From Pelodera strongyloides (taxonomy: Eukaryota; Nematoda; Chromadorea; Rhabditida; Rhabditidae), in assembly GCA_036852015.1 (NCBI GenBank), contig JAANDG010000021.1:124001-188000 (forward strand): a stretch of 64,000 bases of DNA, in the 5' to 3' direction. The translations under genes and the position numbers were made by a program. How positions within the stretch are numbered: position 1 is the stretch's first letter; each line of letters starts with the position of its first letter. The notes beneath the pieces were generated by a model. It saw nothing but the letters and a program-made list of their open reading frames with translations. It was not told the DNA's origin and searched no databases. Below, one piece after another: positions 54,318-64,000 of the stretch.

Positions 54318-54615
54318 GTTTTGCAATCAAAACAAATAAAAAAATTTTGAGAGTTTTTGTAAAAAAAATACACCATAACGCCATCAACAAACAAGTGAAA
54401 CACGCATAAGTATCTAATTCTAATCCGCAATCCACATTAAATATCTATACACTGAGAGTTGCATAAGATCGCACTAAATGATTGCTAGTGAATTAACAAA
54501 CCTTATTTTCCTTATGGTCGGGATACCACGTAAAAGGAGCTTGAACACTAATAAACATGTCAAATTTCGAGATCAGAGAGTTCATAAGGTAATATAGTTT
54601 AAATTATTCTTAAAG

Positions 54616-54701
<86 letters not shown>

Positions 54702-56544
54702 CCAAAAATTTCAGATACAAGATACAACAAATAATTAAGCATTAGGCTGTGCAAGATGCTCGGCAATCTGGCACACAATAGAAGAATGTGGCCTTATGCG
54801 ATCCTGCCTGCTGATAAGTCCAACTGTCCAACGCTTCTCCGCCCATCCAAATTCCGAATTCTAAAAAACGTGTAAAGTGTAACTAAATTGGAAACAGATT
54901 AACAATTCTATCCTGCGTCTTAATGGAGCGCAAACATTGTGTGCAGCGTCCAGGTAAAAGAATGCGATAGAGTTATGAGCGCGCAAGGAAAAAAACAACG
55001 AGTAAGATACCTGGAAAAAAGACATAAACAAACCTTGTGCCTATGGATCTCCTCTAACTCTATCCTCCGCTGGTTCGTGGTTCGCTTATTTAACGTGGTT
55101 TCATGTGTTCTTGGGCTTCATTCGTTTCCAACTAAAAACGTATGCATATAAAACACTTTATTTTTATTTTTTTTTTTTTTTTTTTTTTTTTATGGACATG
55201 GCATGAGGGTTTGGTACTTTTTACCAACCGGAGGGATGGTGAGGACCGGAGGAACCGCATGGCACCCACATACATTCTTAACCATCTATATACGTGAACG
55301 TAAATTGCACAGACTGAGCCGAAACCTCGAGCTTTCTAAGAAAGTAAGACAGTAAGAAACTAGTAAGACAGTATGGATGTGGATCCTTTCGTACAAACGG
55401 TATTAACGGTCACATGAGGCGAGAAGATTTTGTTTTTTCATCTATTCCTAACTTACTTATTTTTCTTATATCTTCCTTCTTATCCGTTGCTATCATGGTT
55501 TCGTTATCGTTTGCTAATTTTTTATCCTTTTCGCAGTCCTTTTCTCTCTCTTCATATTCATATTCATTACCTGAATGGACCGGCCAACTAGGCTAGGTGC
55601 CGAGCCTGAAACAAAACCTTACCTTTGTTCACATAAATGTAGCAAACAAAAACATGGAAATAATACAGATATCAAAGAGGAGAAATAGCTAAAGAAAGTA
55701 ATGTAGTCATTTTCATTGAACTCCAAAGTAACCAAACCAAAAGTTACTTTGTTTCTGAAATTCAGGCCAGGTAGAAACACTGACATGTCCTTCACCCACT
55801 TTACAAATAACAGCAACAAATTCTTAACAGCAAAGCAAAACATAGAAACAAGAAACAACTCAAACTGAAGAAAAAAATGAAAAGTTTTTGAAAATCAATC
55901 GCACCAAAATGTTGTTCTGTGATGCACGATACTACAGTATATCCACACAATTTTCAACTTTTTTAACCCGCGAAGCGCCTACAGTAGTTTGCCTTCGCCA
56001 GCGAATTAGGCAGTGGAAATGTTTTCGCTGGCGCGTTCGCGGGTGCAAATATTTTAGTTAGCGGGCCAGCGAATAGGGGTTTTGCCTGGCGAACCCCCCC
56101 TCTTGCCCGCTTGCGTATAGTGATAGATAGTAAATATCCTGCAGTGATAAACCAACATCAGATTCATCAGGTGCAACACTGCAGGCTGTTCATGCTCCAA
56201 GAGTACCCCTGGCAATTGCACATATGCCCCGGCGACGGTAATTTACCAAAAACCATTCTCATTGATTTCTGTGTTCTCTGCTATGTCTTTTTAATAGCTG
56301 CATATTGTTGTATAAACGTTCTTTTATTTAATAAACTTGAATAAAATAGTTGAACTTGTAGGAATGACTGCTCCCTTTAAAGCAAAATAGCGGCCGCATT
56401 TTTTGAAAAGCATCGAAATAGCAGCAGCAAAATTCAGCAATCATGCAATTATGAAAATGAACTAATTCATAATAAAAAATCGAGCCAAATTCGAGAAAGT
56501 AAAATAGCATAAATAGGCAAAATTCAGTTGTCCACGCTGCGTTT

Positions 56545-56600
<56 letters not shown>

Positions 56601-57463
56601 TTTTTTTTTTGTTGTTTCGGTAACTCTCCTGTTTTCTTAGAAATCCTGAGTGTGTCTAGACTGTGAGTGTTTCTCTCTTTTTCTCGTTTCTATATGCTTA
56701 TGTGCATTTCATGGAATAAAGAGTTAATAATAATTAAACGTTTGCACAACTAGGGCAGCTAAAATCTTCTATTATTGGCTTGGGTTTCTAATCTAAACAA
56801 ATGTTAGGATTATGAATTGCGTGGCTTGTTGTAAACATCAGAACTACATAAGGAGAAGCATGGAGAAATACTTCACATACATACATTGGTTATTTTTAAA
56901 TTTACCGCCGTTAGCTTGAAGTGCTATCTTCATAGTGTACATTTTTTTGCAACTGATCGTGAAAGGCTGTTTTCACTTTAGTTTATCTCGATCTAGATCA
57001 TTTGTCATACCCTCATATTTTCCCATTATAAGCATTCCTCCACTTTTATATACCTCTCTCGACTCTTTCTTTCTCCCTCTCATTCCTCACCTTCCTTGCT
57101 TCCTCATTCGTCCTCATTCTCTCTCACTCTCTCTCTCTATCTTTCTCTCGCTCTCTCTCTCACTCGCTCTGTCTCTCTCACTCGCTCTGTCTCTCTCACT
57201 CTCTGTCTCTCTCCCTTTCTCTCGCTCCCTCTCTCTACTCTCTCTCTCTATCTCTCTCTCTCTCTCTATCTTTCGCCATTATCCATTTATCTCCCTTGGT
57301 CCTAAGCACATGTTTTTCAGTGGCTATCATCTCCGGTCCAAATGTTCTCTCCTTAACACTATGGTGTCAGCAATTGATTACAACTCGACCAGAGTAGTAT
57401 CGATTGATTTTTTTTAGTAATTTATTGTTTTTTTTTAAATTTCTTTATCATCTATCCGTTAAC

Positions 57464-57620
57464 GGTTCCTTGTTACCATGATGGTCCTTACTCCTTACCG
57501 CACCAACATCTTATGATACCTTGTGGCTTGCGAGCTTATAGCAACTGCTTCAAGTTTGGTTCTTTGACCCTACGACTCGTTGATCCAATAAACACTTATT
57601 ATTATTATTATTATCACCTA
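57464..57620 (+). repeat. Dispersed repeat with ATT-rich tail (retroposon 3'-end-like)
   Basis: Shares CTTACCGCACCAACATC, GCAAGCT/GCGAGCT and ACGACTCGTTGATCCAATAA with 46190-46326. Each copy ends AATAAACA, then an ATT/TTAT-rich tail. A third, shorter copy lies on the minus strand at about 35161-35228. A shared 3' end with a simple tail suggests a short non-LTR-type retroposon. Confidence 0.7.
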
Positions 57621-58079
57621 TACAAATGGGTGGCTCTTCCACTAGTTCCGCGTTTCGATCGATACCATTTTGTTGGTTTATATTTAATGATGTTTTAATT
57701 TAATTCATTTCATAAGTACCGTATACGATCGTACACCGTATGAGGTATGACTGTGCTTGCTAATAAAAAACGCCATTTTAAAATGTGAATACCACTTTAT
57801 TCAGACATACAATCATCACACATAGATAAAAAATAAAAAAAAATAAAAAAAAAAAAAAAAAAATAAATAAAAATCTACAATAAACTTCTACGCAGTGTCC
57901 AGTTGCAGTCCTTGTTCAAGGTGAACAAATTGATCGACGTCTTCGGGCTAGGGTCAGGAGGGTTCGCCCATGATTCCCTCGCCTTTACAGCGTCTCTAAT
58001 CAGTTGTGTTCATAGAAAAATTACAGTAGTTGGAGTGCATAATCTCTCAAAAATGTGTCTTAAATTTTTTTATTAAACA

Positions 58080-58230
58080 AAACCCTGATATGTTTCCGAT
58101 TTCTTCAAAAAAACCCTGATGTGTACCCGATTATTTTATATAAAAAGACCCGATCTGTTTTCGATTCGTGCCGCCCGATTATTTGAGGGACTTGATCGGG
58201 CACATACCGGGGGGTTTCAGTTTTCCATGT
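58080..58230 (-). repeat. Dispersed repeat pair with about 4100-4215
   Basis: The complement of 58.1-58.2 kb (ACTGAAACCCCCCGG, TGTGCCCGATC, CTCAAATAATCG) matches about 4100-4215 (ACTGAAAACCCTC, CCCGATCTCGGCCC, TTAAATAATCG). Both contain several GATCGGGCACAT-like motifs. Unknown family. Confidence 0.6.
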
Positions 58231-59187
58231 AATACCGATGCAATACGCGAAAAAGATGACTAGTCTGCTTTTGCAATAAACCACTGATTCATAAAGCTAA
58301 AATCTCTGAATTTTACGCAAAATCCAAATCAATTTGCAACAGTTGACAACTGTTCACATTCAATAAGAGCATATCAATCAGACACAAAATGGGAAACGAA
58401 AAAAAAAAAAAAACAATTTCAATTCCGAGAACAAAAAATAAAGAAGTAAAGGAAGTTAACTATAACTGAGCTCGTATGACAGAGATTGGACATAACTTGT
58501 GTCGGTGTTGAGCAAATAAAAATAAAATAAAAATAAAATAATAAAATAAAAATGAAATAAAAAGTCCACTAAACTCTGAATCTTGTACATGTAGCATTAA
58601 CAGACGGCTATCGCCGCCTGTGCTTACGCCCCTACTGACTTATATAAAACGTAAACCTTCCAAGTTTATGTAATAAAATTCAAATGCGCTTATTTTAAAG
58701 CCGAAAGGGACTACTTATACTAAACGCTTAAAACATATAATTCCGTTTCTTTCACACAAGCACAAAAGTAAACTCTTCTCCTTTATATAATCAGATTTTT
58801 GCGATAAATCATCCAGTATCCCTTTTATGCAGTAGAATGCATAGATTTTTTGAAACTGCTAAATTGACTAGTGCTTTGACTTATTAATTAAACTTTTATA
58901 GTGTTGCGCACTTAAAAAATCGCGGACGCTGTAAATCTGTGAAAATACACTACTTCTAATTTGTAGCGTGTTTTTAGTGTAACTTTTTATGACTATCGCG
59001 ATTGTTATATTTTGATCATGAGATCAATCAAAAATGCACGTAATACATTCTGCATTTTCGTGATAAATATTATTATGCTATGTTAATTTAATTAATTTAA
59101 TTAATTTAAAAATGTAGAGGATTAAAGATAAATATAAAATTTGACATGTGACATAATTCAAAGTAAAGTTCATGGTGATCACATTCA

Positions 59188-59282
<95 letters not shown>

Positions 59283-59730
59283 AAAAGAAAAAGAAAAAAG
59301 AAAGAAAAAAAAAAAAAAAAAGAAAAAAAAAAAAAGAAAAAGAAAAAGAAAAAAAAGAAAAGAAAAAGAAAAAAGACAACTCCATTGAAGAAAAAAAAAC
59401 GGATCAGATTACTAGGAAAAACGGCGTAGTAAAAAAACATATTCCATGCATATTTTGGTAGGTATTGCTTGTTGTGAGCAGCGCAAAATTTATTCTAGAA
59501 CTTTTTTTTCTCTTGTATTTTTAAAATACAATATTCTTATTTTCTAAAACTCTTTTCTTTAATTTATATTTTAGTCATTATTCTGTAAAATATTACCATT
59601 ATCTAGCACAGTTCTTATAACAAACTAACCTAATTTTGTAAAAAATATTTCGGATAACCTTTTGCAAACCAATGAGTAGAACTTGCAGGATTACAGGCTA
59701 AAGAAGAAAAGAAAACTAATACTGAGCCAA

Positions 59731-59763
59731 GCCTAAGCCTAAGCCTAAGCCTAAGCCTAAGCC
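59731..59763 (-). repeat. Interstitial telomeric repeat (GCCTAA), 5 copies
   Basis: Perfect GCCTAA units. Shorter or degenerate blocks of the same repeat: 8287-8306, 9731-9765, 12173-12196, 21171-21190, 21616-21690, 22186-22232, 27145-27213 (variant units), 32851-32874, 50294-50322 and 53015-53036. Both orientations occur. Confidence 0.95.
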
Positions 59764-60189
59764 AATTTAAAATAAGAAAAATTACGCAAAAGCTCAGTTG
59801 TTCGATTGTTTATTGTACGCATTCTTTATTCACGAGGTACAACGGTCCGTGGACATATTTTCCGCCCGAATGCACGCCATTTTTGCTTTGTACGCTTTTT
59901 TAGGACACGTTTATTTAAATTTTGTTCTTATTTATTTATTTATTTATTTATTGTAATTGTTTGAAGCAATCAATGAGCTATTACGTTACTTTTCCTGGCG
60001 GTAATTTTGAAGTAGTATATGTTTCAGTTGGGAAACGGAAAAGAGTTTGACAGTAAATACAAAACACAAATTTTTGTAGCAATGATACCAACCCCGTTAT
60101 TATCGTCTGACTTGGGAAGTGTAATTGAAGCAAGATTATTATTTATTAATCATAGGCACTATTGATACCTTTTTTCTTTAAATTAAAAA

Positions 60190-60670
60190 TTAAAGGGATG
60201 GGCTCACTACAAAATCACCTTGTTTTTATGCTTTAGTTTGATTGTACAAAGGTAAACTTAAACAAAGAGCATAAAAAAAGTTTCTTGAATTACTCCCTAG
60301 GGAAGATATTAGGTAAAAAGGGTGAGTATTGATTTATCTTCCGATAACGTGAGTAAACAAGATAAACTAGGGAAGCTAAGAGATATGGCTGAAACACACT
60401 GTTTTGAGCAAAATAAACTGTAGTTTTGATCGTTTATTTTACTTAAAACAATGAAAAACAGTGTGTTTCAGCCATATCTCTTAGCTTCCCTAGTTTATCT
60501 TGTTTACTCACGTTATCGGAAGATAAATCAATACTCACCCTTTTTACCTAATATCTTCCCTAGGGAGTAAGCCAAGAAACTTTTTTTATGCTCTATGTTT
60601 AAGTTTACCTTTGTACAATCAAACTAAAGCATAAAAACAAGGTGATTTTGTAGTGAGCCCATCCCTTTAA
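60190..60670. mobile_element. Second copy of the ~480-bp palindrome
   Basis: Same termini (TTAAAGGGATGGGCTCAC / GTGAGCCCATCCCTTTAA) and essentially the same sequence as 18481-18963. The few single-base differences include TTTTGATC for TTTTCATC at the centre, GCCAAG for TTCAAG and TAGTGAGC for TTGTGAGC. It lies in intergenic DNA. The high identity implies recent spread or gene conversion. Confidence 0.9.
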
Positions 60671-60999
60671 GGTGAAACACATTGCACGGACACTTGATAC
60701 CTTTTTTTGATTAAAAAGAGTCTGAACACATTTGTATCTCATAGATACTTGATACCTTTCTTTCCTTAATAAAAAAAATAAAATAACAAAATATAAGACA
60801 ATTTTAGGGTGCCTTTGACCCTTTAAAATCCTTTTCGCAACTCAAGAGTACCACAAAAGATTTGCTTGCATTCTTGATGATTTCGGACAGCAAAATACAC
60901 GCAATGTCCCAAAACAGCTAAGCGTTCGTAAATTTTGTGCTCACTTTTTGCAACACTTTTCCAAGTAATATATTTCCAACTGACATAGGCTATTGTTGC

Positions 61000-61419
61000 T
61001 TTAAAGAGTCAGGCTCATTTCAAATGACCCCTATTTTTGATGATACCGTCTGATTCTCCATATTAAATATAGTAGGATGTACTATTGTTCTAATATTCAA
61101 GCGCAAAATTCAGACAGTTTGCAGCAATTTACCATGGCCAGTCATACCCAACTATTTATCGCAGTTGTCACGCCCCTCCGCGCTAATTGGGCAATATGCT
61201 CTATTGGGCGTGGCAATTGCGATATTGGCCAATTAGCGCGAAGGGTCGTAACAACTGCGATAGATAGTTGGGTATGACTGGCCATGGTAAATTGCTAAAT
61301 ACTGCGTGAATTTTGCGCTTGAAAATTAGAAAAATACCGTATCCTACTATACTTGATATGGAGAAACAGATGCAATCATCAAAAGTAGGAGTCATTTGAA
61401 ATGGGCCTGACCCTTTAAA
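61000..61419. mobile_element. Palindromic TTAA element, GAGTCAGGCTCATTT type
   Basis: Termini TTTAAAGAGTCAGGCTCATT and a diverged partner ending GGGCCTGACCCTTTAAA. The inner arms match over most of their length (for example ACCATGGCCAGTCATACCCA against its complement at about 61266-61286). Intergenic, and older than the 18.5-kb pair judging by mismatches. Confidence 0.85.
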
Positions 61420-61830
61420 AAAAAAAATTTTTTACTGTGTTATGCTGTCATGCATATCTTTTTACCGCTGAAAACTTTTAATAAATAAGTGAGTACCAGT
61501 GTTTTGCAAAATTTGTTGAATGTGTTCTATTTACAGAATTTGTATCGTTTTCTTTCTTTATCGATTTCGTATACTTCCAGTATTTTGAACGCTAGCCTGA
61601 AGTTTAAGGCGACATTGCACGTGGTTTTTGACAACTACTCTTTAAAACTGTAGTTGTAGTGCCCTGTCCATGTATTTTATGCCAAACTTTGCATGCTTGC
61701 ATACCGGAAAATGTTCTTTACTTCAGCCTTTTTCTAGGGTACTTTATGATTACATGACTGTTACTCGAAAACCACGTGCTGTATCACTTTAAAGCGCCAG
61801 AAAAGCAATGTACTGAAACTTTGTTTGCAG

Positions 61831-63508
61831 GCTTACTGTACTATATGATTGGATGTCTGGTGGGGGCAGTCCGGATAGAGAGGCCGCGCAGTCTCTGGCC
61901 TCATGGGACAGTCTGAGCCTAGGACCCACGCCCGCAGAGGAGAAGACCTGGCCCCAAGCAAGGAAACTAAGATCACACTCTGCGGTAAGTGATACTTTAC
62001 ATTGTATAATCGTATTACGTTTGTTTATTTTGGTATGTCACGCGCGTTACACTCGAAATTACGGCACAATGCCCCATGCTAGGAATTTATATGAGTAAAG
62101 TTCTTGTGAGCTTTCGATTCCAACCACAAAACAAATGCGTTTAACACATTTTTATTTGCCAACGTTTCGGTTTACACCATCATCAGGCACTAGCTCTGGT
62201 GCCAAGAAAATATCTCTCAATCCTATCAGTCTATCTCTCTCAGGTCAACCTTCTCATCCCTCCTCTTAACACTCACTCTCTCCTCCTAACACTCTCAATT
62301 AACATACCATCTGTCTTTCCCATTATTGATGAATGTTGTTCCGGATTAGTCAAGATTTGTTTTCGTTGCACGCACAAGTGTATTGTTCTGTGAATTCGTT
62401 GTTTGTTTTTGTATTGAGTCATGTTATGTTTATGGTCCAATTGTGTTACTGTATATATGTGCTTTGTAGGTAATTAAATCTGCCCTGATGATGGTGTAAA
62501 CCGAAACGTTGGCAAATAAAAATGTGTTAAAGAGACAGGCCCATCAAAGTAAACCTATATTTACGATACGTTCATAGTGACTATCAAGCATTTTTATTAC
62601 AATATATACAAACTAAATTTCACATTTATTTGCCATAGAAAGCTTTTTTCCGATGCGCTCAGCTCAAATGTATACCGTAAAGCCGCAAATACCCTTGTCG
62701 TCAATGCAAATTTATCGTAAAATTATAATGCGATTAAAATTTGCATATATAGCTTTGAAATCTGCAGTTTTATGGTATACATATGCGTTAAGCGAATTGG
62801 AAAAAAAGTTGTCTAGGGCGTATAATGGTGAAATTTAGTTTTTATATATTGTAATAAAAATGCTTGATAGTCATTATGAACGTATCGTAAATATAGGTTT
62901 ATTTTGATGGGCCTGTCCCTTTAAACGCATTTGTTTTGTGGTTGGAATCGAAAGCTCACAAGAAACTTTACTCATACTACTATATTTCCAACTTATTCAT
63001 GGAGGGTGCAAATATACACCTAGGAATTTATAGTCACGTTTGTAGCAGAAATTTTAATTTAATTATTATGATTGCACCATTTAATACAACAAAAAGTGTA
63101 CGGCCGCATTCGTAAGTACTTAAAATTGAACGATATAACATACTTTGGACACCAGCATTCCCATTTAGTATATGAGCAATTCTTAGAAATTTCTTTTGTC
63201 TATAAAACTAATAATTTCAACAAAAAGCATGTTATAGCGCTTTAAACTTATAATTTATAGTTTTATGTATACTGACTCACTAGCTCTGGCGCCTACCTTT
63301 CGCCGTGCGTACTGTGCCAGTGTTTGCCACACACCTACCCAAGTTTCGTCATCGTATGCGTGACTTTTCAGTGTTTCTAAAAAAGCGTATTTTGAATAAA
63401 GTATATTTCTTCTAGCACGACACAAACGATTACCTTGTTGACTTGGATACTGTGGAAACTACCAAAGATTGGAATATACGAAATCCGGCACGAATCAATT
63501 CAAAACTG
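61831..63508 (+). CDS. 5' end of an unrecognised gene, continuing past the right edge
   Basis: The acceptor TGTTTGCAG ends at 61830. ATG lies at 61853 after a 22-base leader, consistent with trans-splicing, although the frame is also open upstream to the acceptor. Exon 1 codes 44 residues (61853-61984, MSGGGSPDREAAQ then SLASWDSLSLGPTPAEEK) to GCG|GTAAGT. Exon 2 is 63416-63508 (acceptor TTCTTCTAG) and codes HDTNDYLVDLDTVETTKDW, then NIRNPARINSKL, with donor CTG|GTAAGT. Both junctions are phase 0. The peptide is hydrophilic with no signal peptide or motif I recognise. The 1.4-kb intron holds a nested palindromic element. Confidence 0.65.
62092..62974. mobile_element. Host inverted-repeat element with arms 62092-62187 and 62482-62974
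   Basis: The left arm runs from ATGAGTAAAGTTCTTGTGAG through CGTTTAACACA to CATCATCAGG. The right arm is its complement, from CCTGATGATGGTGTAAACCG to CACAAGAAACTTTACTCAT, interrupted by the 398-bp element at 62527-62924. Between the arms is about 290 bp of unmatched sequence. No flanking duplication is obvious to me. Confidence 0.8.
62527..62924. mobile_element. TTAA-specific palindrome inserted inside another inverted repeat
   Basis: The element body is 62531-62920 (AGAGACAGGCCCATCAAA to GATGGGCCTGTCCCT), flanked by TTAA on both sides. The opposite arm of the host repeat shows the unoccupied site with a single TTAA, which proves the duplication. It lies in intron 1 of the 61.8-kb gene. Confidence 0.92.
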
Positions 63509-63574
63509 GTAAGTTTTCAAAGATATTGCAAAATTCAAAACCATACAATGCCACATTACATGTGGTCTTAAAAC

Positions 63575-63755
63575 TTTAAACGAAATACCGGCCGGTTTTT
63601 GAAACGCATCGTGGACAACTGAATTCTTACATATTATGCTAGTTACTCGAATTTAGCTAAATTTTTTATTATAATTTGTGTTCATTTGCATAAGCTGCAT
63701 GAGAATACTGGTCTACTCGATGTGTTTCAATAACCGGCAGGTATTTCGCTTTAAA
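63575..63755. mobile_element. Palindromic TTAA element near the right edge
   Basis: TTTAAACGAAATACCGGCCG to CCGGCAGGTATTTCGCTTTAA. The internal order (CATCGTGGACAACTG, CATAAGCTGCATGAGAAT, CTCGATGTGTTTCA) is the same as in the copies at 19.5 and 40.2 kb. It is followed at about 63780-63890 by a decayed element of the CACGTGG type. Confidence 0.82.
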
Positions 63756-64000
63756 CTCTAGAGCACACTGTACGTATTATATGCTTATTTTGTTCCACTA
63801 TATGCCAGAAAGGGCAATCATCGATTGGAATGCAGTCACCTAGTATACTACGCTTCAGAACACGCGTGTCATACCGATGTAGTGGATAAGACCCTTCCTA
63901 AAGCATCCTTATTGTTTGTTCTAAAAACTTGTAGGATGCATATTAGAAACATCATACCCATATACGTATATCCCCTCCTTTCCTATAAATAAATACGCTT

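Larger units (their letters stand above)
53002..61830. other. Intergenic region before the right-hand gene
   Basis: Contains a tRNA-like sequence, the 143-bp palindrome, poly-A/T runs, CT repeats, a truncated GCGAAAT-type element cut by poly-T (56377-56545), an ATT-tailed repeat, telomeric repeats and two large palindromes (60.2 and 61.0 kb). CpG-containing GC patches occur at 53845-53980 and 55970-56110. AATAAA-type signals at about 53345 and 53370 could end the glycosyltransferase transcript. No supported gene. Confidence 0.55.

Overview
This window looks like chromosomal DNA from a rhabditid, Caenorhabditis-like nematode. Four things support that. It is AT-rich, with intron-containing genes whose 3' splice sites are of the TTTTCAG type. 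Two genes open 7-22 bases after a TTTCAG-like acceptor, the layout of spliced-leader trans-splicing. Tracts of the nematode telomere unit TTAGGC/GCCTAA are scattered through it on both strands. It is crowded with palindromic TTAA/TTTAAA-ended elements like those known from Caenorhabditis genomes. The species cannot be fixed from the sequence alone.

I can support three protein genes, all on the + strand. (1) About 6.57-42.69 kb holds a RhoGEF of the PLEKHG5/Tech/Syx type (the C. elegans RHGF-2 class). I rebuilt it from 25 phase-compatible exons: two alternative first exons, a ubiquitin-like Ras-binding domain split over three exons, a DH domain, a PH domain, and a long Ser/Pro-rich tail ending in a possible PDZ ligand (IFSL). 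(2) 47.97-53.00 kb holds an 11-exon, 389-residue type II membrane protein of the nucleotide-diphospho-sugar transferase (PF03407/DUF271-like) class. The 5' half of one of its exons is triplicated in tandem together with the splice acceptor. (3) From 61.85 kb the first two coding exons of an unrecognised gene run off the right edge.

The rest is introns and intergenic DNA filled with palindromic elements. I see at least four related sequence families: GCGGTATGGCACGTGG, GCGAAATACCGGCCGG, GCGGTATAACAGCCGG and GGGAYGGGCYCAYC types, all ending in TTAA or TTTAAA. Other contents are (TTAGGC)n blocks, CT/GA microsatellites, long poly-A runs, three tRNA-like sequences, a ~1-kb terminal-inverted-repeat element at 28.8-29.8 kb, and several small tandem duplications.

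Region by region: 1-6.57 kb, no supported gene; 6.57-34.5 kb, 5' exons of the RhoGEF separated by repeat-rich introns; 34.5-42.7 kb, its compact DH-PH-tail part; 42.7-47.9 kb, intergenic; 48-53 kb, the glycosyltransferase; 53-61.8 kb, intergenic repeats; 61.8-64 kb, the start of gene 3. The genes show no sign of being a pathway. I see no convincing new multi-gene system. The unusual part is how the palindromic elements and small local duplications have been built into, and seem to reshape, exon-intron structure.
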